Source: an uncultured Cardiobacterium sp. (GTDB taxonomy: Bacteria; Pseudomonadota; Gammaproteobacteria; Cardiobacteriales; Cardiobacteriaceae). Taken from it: 10,937 bases of DNA. The notes under the pieces were generated by a model that worked only from the letters and a program-made list of their open reading frames with translations, was not told the origin of the DNA and made no database searches. Made by a program: the position numbers and the translations under genes. Each line of letters begins with the position of its first letter. The first letter of the stretch is position 1. The DNA is taken from contig NZ_CALJAH010000285.1 in NCBI RefSeq assembly GCF_938028185.1, positions 1-10,937 on the forward strand, written 5' to 3'. Below are positions 6,011-10,937 of this stretch, one piece after another.

Positions 6011-7864
6011 ATGCAACTGACCACTTCCCTCATCCGCCTCGGCGCGACGCCGCGCGACAAAAACGAGGCCATCCGCCAGGTCGCGGCGTTGCTCGCCGAA
6101 AACGGCAAGGTCGCGCCGGAGTACGTCGAAGGGATGTTCGCGCGCGAGGCGCAGGAGAACACCTATCTCGGCAACGGCGTCGCCATTCCGCACGGCACGC
6201 CGGAGAGCCGCCACCTCATCAGGGAAACCGCCATCGCCGTGCTGCAAGTGCCGGGCGGCATTGACTGGGAAGACGACGAGGGCGAACTCGCCTACCTCAT
6301 CGTCGGCATCGCCGCCAGCGACAATGAGCATCTCGCCGTGCTGAAGCGCCTTAGCACCGTCGTCGGCGACGAGGAAGTCGCCGAACGTCTGGCGAAAACT
6401 ACCGATGCCGAAGACATCCGCAGCGCGCTGTCGGACGTCGCCGGCGGCGAGAGTGCCGCGCCGCAGGCCGCCGCCACGGGCAAGTTCGTCATCGGCATCA
6501 CTTCCTGCCCGACCGGGGTCGCCCACACCTACATGGCGCAGGAAGCGCTGGAGAAGGGCGCGCAGGTGCTGGGTCATGAAGTCAAAATCGAAACGCAGGG
6601 CAGCGTCGGCGCGGATAACGTGCTGACCGCCGAAGACATCGCCCGCGCCGATGTGGTCATCATCGCCGCCGATACCAATGTTGACCCCGCCCGTTTTGCG
6701 GGCAAGCGCCTCTACCGTACCGGCACCAAAGCGGCGATTAACGACGCGGTGCAGGTCATCAACACCGCCTTCGCTTCCGCGCCCGTCTTCGGCGATGCCG
6801 ACGCGGCGGCGAGTGCCAGCGCCAAACCGGAGCGCACCGGCGTTTACAAGCACCTGATGACCGGGGTGTCGCATATGCTGCCGTTCGTGGTCGCGGGCGG
6901 GTTGCTGATTGCGCTCGGCTTTGCCATTGGCTCGTTCATGTTCGGCGACCAGGGCATCTACATCTATAAAGAAGAATACGCAGGCACGCTGGGGCAGACG
7001 CTGTTCCAGATTGGCAAAGACGCCTTCGCCCTGTTCGTGCCGGTGCTGGGCGCCTACATCGCCTACTCCATCGCCGGCCGCCCCGGCATCGCCCCCGGCA
7101 TGGTTGGCGCCTACATCGCCGCCAGTACCGGCGCGGGCTTCCTCGGCGCGATTGTCGCCGGGTTTATCGCCGGGTATTTCGTCGCCTGGCTGGCAAAAAT
7201 CATCAAGCTGCCGCGTGAGCTGGACAGCCTCAAGCCGATGATTATCCTGCCGCTGGTCGGCACCGCCTTTATCGGCTTGTTGATGTATTACTTCATCGCC
7301 CACCCGGTCGCCGACGCGCAAAGCGCGCTGGAAACCTGGCTGAAATCGCTGCAAGGCTCCAGCGCGCTGCTGCTCGGCGCATTGCTCGGCGGGATGATGG
7401 CGCTTGATATGGGCGGCCCGGTGAACAAGGCGGCGTACCTCTTCTCCAGCGGCCTGATTGCCTCGGACGTCCTCGGCCCGATGGCGGCGACGATGGCCGC
7501 CGGGATGACACCGCCGCTCGCCATCTTTTGCGCGACGCTGCTCTTCAAAAACCGCTTTACCGAAGAAGAACGGCAGGCGGGCAAGGCGGCAGGCGTGCTG
7601 GGGCTCAGCTTCATCACCGAAGGCGCGATACCGTTCGCGGCAAAAGACCCGCTGCGCGTCATCCCGGCGCTGATGATTGGCTCGGCGGTGACGGGCGCGC
7701 TGAGCATGGTCTTCGGCTGCGGCCTGCGCGCGCCGCACGGCGGCATCTTCGTGCTCTTCATCCCGAACGCGGTGGTGCACGTCTGGGCGTATGCGCTGGC
7801 GATTATCGTCGGCACCGCGGTCAGTACCGCCTGCCTCGGCGCATTCAAGAAACGGCTGGCGTGA
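6011..7864 (+). CDS. fruA: PTS fructose-type permease EIIABC
   Basis: The predicted protein has 617 residues in the order EIIA-EIIB-EIIC. It takes up fructose (or a related hexose) across the inner membrane and phosphorylates it, using phosphate passed from EI and HPr. EIIA (1-~145) carries the phospho-His at His61 in GNGVAIPHGTPES. A Gly/Ala-rich linker follows. EIIB (~157-255) has the active Cys166 in GITSCPTGVAHTYMAQEAL, typical of fructose EIIB. EIIC (~277-617) is a multi-helix membrane domain with DMGGPVNKAAY and the fructose-type signature FITEGAIPFAAKDP near residue 533. There is one EIIB rather than the doubled EIIB of E. coli FruA, and no fused HPr, so the layout is the Bacillus-type A-B-C. 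AGGAG lies five bases before the ATG. No fruK, fruB or regulator gene adjoins it, which is unusual for a fructose operon. Exact sugar not proven. Confidence 0.92.
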   Translation: MQLTTSLIRLGATPRDKNEAIRQVAALLAENGKVAPEYVEGMFAREAQENTYLGNGVAIPHGTPESRHLIRETAIAVLQVPGGIDWEDDEGELAYLIVGIAASDNEHLAVLKRLSTVVGDEEVAERLAKTTDAEDIRSALSDVAGGESAAPQAAATGKFVIGITSCPTGVAHTYMAQEALEKGAQVLGHEVKIETQGSVGADNVLTAEDIARADVVIIAADTNVDPARFAGKRLYRTGTKAAINDAVQVINTAFASAPVFGDADAAASASAKPERTGVYKHLMTGVSHMLPFVVAGGLLIALGFAIGSFMFGDQGIYIYKEEYAGTLGQTLFQIGKDAFALFVPVLGAYIAYSIAGRPGIAPGMVGAYIAASTGAGFLGAIVAGFIAGYFVAWLAKIIKLPRELDSLKPMIILPLVGTAFIGLLMYYFIAHPVADAQSALETWLKSLQGSSALLLGALLGGMMALDMGGPVNKAAYLFSSGLIASDVLGPMAATMAAGMTPPLAIFCATLLFKNRFTEEERQAGKAAGVLGLSFITEGAIPFAAKDPLRVIPALMIGSAVTGALSMVFGCGLRAPHGGIFVLFIPNAVVHVWAYALAIIVGTAVSTACLGAFKKRLA

Positions 7865-7876
7865 GGCGCGCCGCGT

Positions 7877-7914
7877 AAAAAAAATCCGCCGGGTTCGCCT
7901 GGCGGATTTTTTTT
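7877..7914. terminator. Shared bidirectional terminator between convergent transporter genes
   Basis: A 14-bp stem AAAAAAAATCCGCC (7877-7890) and GGCGGATTTTTTTT (7901-7914), extended by GGG/CCT around a TTCG loop. With eight T on either strand, it should end both the PTS gene (stop 7864) and the SemiSWEET gene (stop 7926), lying about 12 bases from each. Confidence 0.9.
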
Positions 7915-7925
7915 GTGGCAGCAGC

Positions 7926-8183
7926 TTAAAAGCTGGTGATGCAGGTAATGATGCCGAGGATGACGCCGGGGGCATTGGCGATGGCAATCGGCCAGTCGCG
8001 CTCCTCTTTCAGCAAGCCATAGGCGACCCAGAGCGAGCAGTTAATGGCGGCGCACAGCGGCTGGACGGGGGTGCCTTTATGCCCGGCGAGATTCGCCTGA
8101 ATCTGGAAGATATAGGAAGCATACATACAAATGGCGGCAAAGGTGGCGACGACGGCAAGGATACGGATATGTTTTTCGTGCAT
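7926..8183 (-). CDS. SemiSWEET-family sugar transporter
   Basis: The predicted protein has 85 residues with three membrane helices, the usual size of bacterial SemiSWEETs, which dimerise and move sugars down their gradient. The start at 8183 (MHEKHIRILAVV) is preferred because GGAG lies close upstream and the first helix then begins at once; an in-frame ATG at 8219 would add 12 polar residues and overlaps a palindrome. Visible features are helix 1 with YASYIFQIQANLAGHKG, helix 2 with AAINCSLWVAYGLLKEERDWPI, and helix 3 with IANAPGVILGIITCI. Trp52 and Asn70 fit the substrate-pocket positions known from SemiSWEET structures. The conserved Pro of the PQ motif is Phe26 here (codon TTC). It sits between two PTS permeases, on the strand opposite the fructose-type gene. 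Confidence 0.88.
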   Translation of the reverse strand: MHEKHIRILAVVATFAAICMYASYIFQIQANLAGHKGTPVQPLCAAINCSLWVAYGLLKEERDWPIAIANAPGVILGIITCITSF

Positions 8184-8216
8184 GGGATTCTCCAGTTTGT
8201 TGCAGATTTCAAAAAT

Positions 8217-8234
8217 CATTCGCCGGGGCGAATG
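8217..8234. promoter_or_regulatory. Perfect palindrome, candidate operator of the SemiSWEET gene
   Basis: CATTCGCC (8217-8224), GG, GGCGAATG (8227-8234): a perfect 8-bp inverted repeat 33 bp upstream of the SemiSWEET start. A minus-strand TATAAA (8241-8246) would place transcription start at about the palindrome, where a repressor would block it. A related sequence, ATTCGCCGTGG, lies at 8288-8298. It could also be an RNA stem. No regulator is known. Confidence 0.45.
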
Positions 8235-8237
8235 GAC

Positions 8238-8252
8238 GGTTTTATAAAAACC
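8238..8252. promoter_or_regulatory. AT-rich inverted repeat over a possible -10 box
   Basis: GGTTTT (8238-8243), ATA, AAAACC (8247-8252). It includes a minus-strand TATAAA that could be the -10 of the SemiSWEET gene; no good -35 hexamer lies at the right distance. Confidence 0.3.
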
Positions 8253-8575
8253 ATATCGCTTGTGCGACAGGAATTATTCTATAAGTTATTCGCCGTGGAA
8301 TAGGGGAATATTGGCGGTTTCGATGCCTGGCATTTCAGGCTGTTTATCGCCGTCTTTGTTCACGGGAGAATGCCATTCTAGCATGGTGCGAGATGGCTGC
8401 CCGTAACAGGGTTGCAAAAACACCTGATTTTTCAATAGGTGTTAATGTGGCGTCAATGGGCGTGGTTATGGGGCGGACGGGTGTTTTTTGCGGTTATTTT
8501 TGCGATACGTTTTTTGTCGTTTTTGTAGGTGATTTTTTATGTTTTTGAGGGCGGATTTTCTTTGCAGGATATGCG
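8253..8575. other. Intergenic stretch without a recognised gene
   Basis: About 320 bases with no plausible coding frame on either strand. It contains ATTCGCCGTGG (8288-8298), a small hairpin GCCTG/CAGGC (8325-8340), an inverted repeat AACACCT/AGGTGTT (8419-8443), and a T- and G-rich tract from about 8460 to 8570. No tRNA or known small RNA was recognised. Confidence 0.5.
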
Positions 8576-8577
8576 AA

Positions 8578-8603
8578 AAAAAGCCCGCAAAGGCGGGCTT
8601 TTT
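8578..8603. terminator. Terminator of the sucrose-type PTS gene
   Basis: An 11-bp stem AAAAAGCCCGC (8578-8588) and GCGGGCTTTTT (8593-8603), loop AAAG. On the minus strand it is followed by a seven-T run, so it fits best as the terminator of the PTS gene that stops at 8759, about 155 bases further back; the transcript tail would include two repeat elements. Confidence 0.8.
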
Positions 8604-8637
8604 GTTGAGCGCATAGGGTTATTTGCCATTGAAAAAT

Positions 8638-8669
8638 CTCCCACCCCTACAGGGGGAGGAGCATATCGG
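8638..8669. repeat. GC-rich interspersed palindromic repeat, copy 1
   Basis: CTCCCACCCCTAC followed by AGGGGGAGGAGCATATCGG forms an imperfect hairpin. Its right half matches AGCATACCGG preceded by GGGGGAGGG at 10906-10923, so the two are copies of one element. Confidence 0.6.
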
Positions 8670-8708
8670 CGGGATTTTGTGCATTCGTTTCCGCAGCCGT
8701 GTCAGTGT

Positions 8709-8726
8709 GGTGGGGCAAGCCCCACC
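8709..8726. repeat. Short perfect palindrome GGTGGGGC-AA-GCCCCACC
   Basis: An 8-bp perfect inverted repeat with a two-base centre, in the 3' region of the sucrose-type PTS gene. It resembles short GC-rich intergenic repeats common in proteobacteria and differs from the neighbouring repeat family. Confidence 0.55.
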
Positions 8727-8758
8727 CTACGTTTACTTTTGCGCTACCGGCAGATGTT

Positions 8759-10693
8759 TTAATGCACGATTTTCGGCCTGCCGTTTTCAATTTCGACGGT
8801 CTGCCCTTCGTCGTAGGCGGTGAAGATGACGGGGGTGACGAGGCTCGGCACTTTGTCGGCGATGGCGGCGAGATCGACTTTTACCAGCGGCTGTCCGGCG
8901 GCGACGCGCTCGCCTTCTTTCACCAGCACTTCAAAGCCTTCGCCGTTCAGTTTGACGGTGTCGATGCCGATGTGGATGAGGATTTCCAGGCCGTTGTCGG
9001 TTTCCAATCCTATCGCGTGGCGGGTGGGGAAGATGGTGGCGACGCTGCCGTTTGCCGGGGCGCGGACGATGCCATCGCCGCCCGTCGGGTCAATGGCGAA
9101 GCTGGCGCCGAGGGCGTTCGCGGCAAAGGCGGGGTCGGGGATGTCGCTGGCGGCGAGAACGCGGCCTTGCAGCGGCATTTGCCATTCGGCGGGGATGGGG
9201 TCGGCGTCTGGTGCGGCGGCTTTGGGCGCAGGCGCGTTTTCAACTGGCGCAGCAGCGGCAGGCGCGAGGCGTTCCGGGTTGTAGCGGCTGCGCGCGAAGA
9301 TGAGGGTCAGGCTGAAGGTGATGGCAAAGGCGATCGTCATCCCGATGATGTACGGCGTCAGGTATTGCGCGCCGATGGAGATGATGCCGGGGATGCCCGC
9401 CGCGCCGAGGGCGACGGCTTTGGTTTTGTAGAGGGTGATGTAGGCGCTGGCGCAGGCGGTGCCGATGAGGGCGGCGTAGAAGGGGTAGCGCAGGCGCAAA
9501 TTGACGCCGAACATCGCCGGTTCGGTGATGCCAAGCACGGCGGAGATGCCGGAGGCGGAGGCGACGCCTTTGAGTTTGGCGTCGCGGGTGCTGAAGAGCG
9601 CGCCGAAGGCGGCCGCGCCTTGCGAGATGTTGTTCATCGCGGCGATGGGGAAGATGAAGGTGCCGCCGGTGTTGGCAAGGTCGGCGATGAGCTGGGTTTC
9701 GACCGGGATGAAGCTGTTGTGCATCCCGGTGATGACCACCGGCGCGTAGAGGCCGCCGAGGATGGCGCCGCCGAGAACGCCTGCGGTGTTGTAGAGCCAC
9801 TGGATGGCGTCGGTGAAGGCGATACCGGCGTCGCGCGTCGCGGGGCCGACGATGGTGAAGGTGAGCAGCGCGGTGATGAAGATGGCGAGCAGTGGCGTCA
9901 GCAGTAAATCGACGCTCGCCGGGATGATGCGGCGCAGGCTGCGTTCCAGTTTGGCGAGTATCCAGCTGCAAACGAGGATGGGCAGCACGGTACCCTGGTA
10001 GCCGACTTTGGCGATGCTAAAGCCAAGAATATTCCAGTATTGCAGGGTGCCGTCGGCGGTCGCCTGCGCCAAGGCGTAGTTGTTGGTGAGATCAGGATGC
10101 ACCATGATCATGCCAAGCACCGCGCCGAGGTAGGGGTTGCCGCCGAAGATGCGGGTGGCGGAGAAGGCGATGAGGATGGGGAGGAAGACGAAGGGCGCGT
10201 TGGCGAAGGTGTTGATCATTTCCGCCAGCCCCGCCCATTGCGGGTAGGCTTCAATCAGCGTTTTGCCCTTGATGACGAGGTCGTGCGCGGTGAGGACGTT
10301 GTTCAAGCCCATCAGCAAACCGCCGGCGACGATGGCGGGGATGATGGGGACGAAGATGTCGGAAAGGGTTTTGACGAAGCGCTGCAACAGGTTGCCTTTC
10401 GCCGCGCCGAGGTCTTTCGCCTCCTGCGTGCTGACCTGTTTGACGCCGGTAATATCGAGCAGTTCGGCGGTGACTTTGTTCACCGTCCCCGTGCCGAGGA
10501 TGATTTGGAATTGCCCGGCGGTGAGGAAATTGCCCTTGGCGAGCGGGATGGCGTCCACCGCAGCCTTGTCGATTTTGGACTCGTCTTTCAGCACCATGCG
10601 CAGACGGGTGGCGCAGTGGGTCGCAGCGGCGATGTTGTCGCGGCCACCGACGGCAGCGATGATGGCTTCGGCGGTTTGGCGGTATTCGTTCAT
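8759..10693 (-). CDS. scrA: PTS sucrose-type permease EIIBCA
   Basis: The predicted protein has 644 residues in the order EIIB-EIIC-EIIA. It imports a disaccharide as its 6-phosphate, most likely sucrose. EIIB (1-~85) has the phospho-Cys27 in ATHCATRLRMVL and FLTAGQFQIILGTGTVNKV, close to enteric ScrA. EIIC (~105-465) includes LSDIFVPIIPAIVAGGLLMGL, GGNPYLGAVLGMIMVHPDL, VGYQGTVLPIL, and the signature GITEPAMFGVNLRL (Gly388 on). After an Ala/Pro linker, the glucose-type EIIA (~505-644) has His559 and phospho-His574 (LIHIGIDTVKLNGEGF), spaced 15 apart as in E. coli Crr. Because EIIA is fused, no separate Crr is needed; TreB lacks this domain, which favours the sucrose/Streptococcus-type layout over trehalose. 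AGGAG lies eight bases before the ATG. Sucrose hydrolase, fructokinase and regulator genes are not in the window. Confidence 0.9.
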   Translation of the reverse strand: MNEYRQTAEAIIAAVGGRDNIAAATHCATRLRMVLKDESKIDKAAVDAIPLAKGNFLTAGQFQIILGTGTVNKVTAELLDITGVKQVSTQEAKDLGAAKGNLLQRFVKTLSDIFVPIIPAIVAGGLLMGLNNVLTAHDLVIKGKTLIEAYPQWAGLAEMINTFANAPFVFLPILIAFSATRIFGGNPYLGAVLGMIMVHPDLTNNYALAQATADGTLQYWNILGFSIAKVGYQGTVLPILVCSWILAKLERSLRRIIPASVDLLLTPLLAIFITALLTFTIVGPATRDAGIAFTDAIQWLYNTAGVLGGAILGGLYAPVVITGMHNSFIPVETQLIADLANTGGTFIFPIAAMNNISQGAAAFGALFSTRDAKLKGVASASGISAVLGITEPAMFGVNLRLRYPFYAALIGTACASAYITLYKTKAVALGAAGIPGIISIGAQYLTPYIIGMTIAFAITFSLTLIFARSRYNPERLAPAAAAPVENAPAPKAAAPDADPIPAEWQMPLQGRVLAASDIPDPAFAANALGASFAIDPTGGDGIVRAPANGSVATIFPTRHAIGLETDNGLEILIHIGIDTVKLNGEGFEVLVKEGERVAAGQPLVKVDLAAIADKVPSLVTPVIFTAYDEGQTVEIENGRPKIVH

Positions 10694-10736
10694 TTGGAGA
10701 ACTCCTGGTTGGGTGGAAATTTGTTTGTTTAAAGCC

Positions 10737-10757
10737 TGTACAAAATCCGCTTTTACA
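10737..10757. promoter_or_regulatory. Imperfect inverted repeat, possible operator of the sucrose-type PTS gene
   Basis: TGTACAAAATCCGCTTTTACA on the plus strand: the outer TGTA/TACA and inner AA/TT are symmetrical and the centre is not. It lies 44 bases upstream of the start, in the likely promoter region. No strong -35/-10 pair could be chosen there. Confidence 0.25.
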
Positions 10758-10786
10758 CACCCATTTGAATCCTTGCGCAGTTCTGT

Positions 10787-10836
10787 CCCCTCCCCTGCAG
10801 GGCGAAGCCCGCAGCGGGGGAGGGTTAGGGTGGGGG
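10787..10836. repeat. GC-rich interspersed palindromic repeat, copy 2
   Basis: CCCCTCCCCTGC (10787-10798) pairs imperfectly with GCAGCGGGGGAGGG (10811-10824), with an inner GGGC-GAA-GCCC hairpin. It is followed by TTAGGGTGGGGG. Bases 10816-10836 are the reverse complement of 10883-10903 at 19 of 21 positions, so copies 2 and 3 face each other. Confidence 0.65.
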
Positions 10837-10874
10837 TGAATGATGCCGCTCATAAATTGCAGTTTTTCTTTCAC

Positions 10875-10921
10875 GTATGCTGCCCCCACCCCAGCCCTCC
10901 CCCACGGGGGAGGGAGCATAC
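10875..10921. repeat. GC-rich interspersed palindromic repeat, copy 3
   Basis: The element is bounded by perfect 7-bp inverted repeats, GTATGCT (10875-10881) and AGCATAC (10915-10921). It contains an inner hairpin CCCTCCCCC/GGGGGAGGG and the CCCCCACCCC arm shared with copy 2. The remaining bases to 10937 show no gene. Confidence 0.65.
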
Positions 10922-10937
10922 CGGTGGATATCCGGCA

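Noticed and set aside
5948..7987. 679-residue open frame opposite the fructose-type PTS gene
   Set aside because: It is the antisense shadow of a well-recognised EIIABC gene; its Arg/His/Asp/Gly-rich sequence has no domain, and it runs through a terminator.
8253..8575. Possible tRNA, riboswitch or CRISPR in the long gap
   Set aside because: No cloverleaf, T-loop, known riboswitch core or regularly spaced repeats were found; only short isolated inverted repeats.
8529..8762. 77-residue plus-strand frame in the intergenic gap
   Set aside because: It runs through a terminator hairpin and two palindromic repeats, so its translation is made of non-coding elements.
8699..9907. 402-residue plus-strand frame opposite the sucrose-type PTS gene
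   Set aside because: Shadow frame with Gly/Asp/Arg-rich low-complexity sequence, starting inside a palindromic repeat, with no ribosome site.

Overview
The window is gene-dense, GC-rich bacterial chromosome. Clear Sec signal peptides, PTS sugar permeases and a TehB closely resembling the 286-residue Haemophilus form suggest a fermentative, host-associated gammaproteobacterium. A Cardiobacterium-like organism is a plausible guess, but no marker gene here proves it. No rRNA, tRNA, CRISPR array, transposase or phage gene was seen.

Region 1 (1-1975, + strand) holds the 3' part of an alpha/beta hydrolase gene, translationally coupled by an ATGA overlap to an exported flavodoxin-like protein. A short, apparently broken coding remnant follows, then a bidirectional terminator. 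Region 2 (1986-5285, - strand) holds tehB (SAM-dependent tellurite/oxyanion methyltransferase), a zinc- and NADP-type medium-chain alcohol dehydrogenase of the YahK kind, and a secreted protein joining a PPC-like beta-sandwich, a Pro/Ala-rich spacer and a C-terminal MliC-type lysozyme-inhibitor domain. The dehydrogenase and the secreted protein each have their own hairpin terminator, and tehB shares the one at 1943-1971.

Region 3 (5441-5938, + strand) is a small acidic cytoplasmic protein resembling DUF6630. Region 4 (6011-10693) is about sugar uptake: a fructose-type PTS EIIABC (+), a SemiSWEET sugar facilitator (-), and a sucrose-type PTS EIIBCA (-). The matching catabolic enzymes (1-phosphofructokinase, sucrose-6-phosphate hydrolase) and regulators are not in the window. 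The long gap 8220-8575 carries a perfect palindrome just upstream of the SemiSWEET gene. GC-rich interspersed palindromic repeats lie at 8638-8726 and at the right edge (10787-10921).

The genes form single units or pairs separated by strong hairpins. No clearly novel multi-gene system is visible. The items most worth a second look are the PPC-MliC fusion, the SemiSWEET with Phe in place of the PQ-motif Pro, its adjacent palindrome, the exported flavodoxin with a CxxC, and the repeat family.
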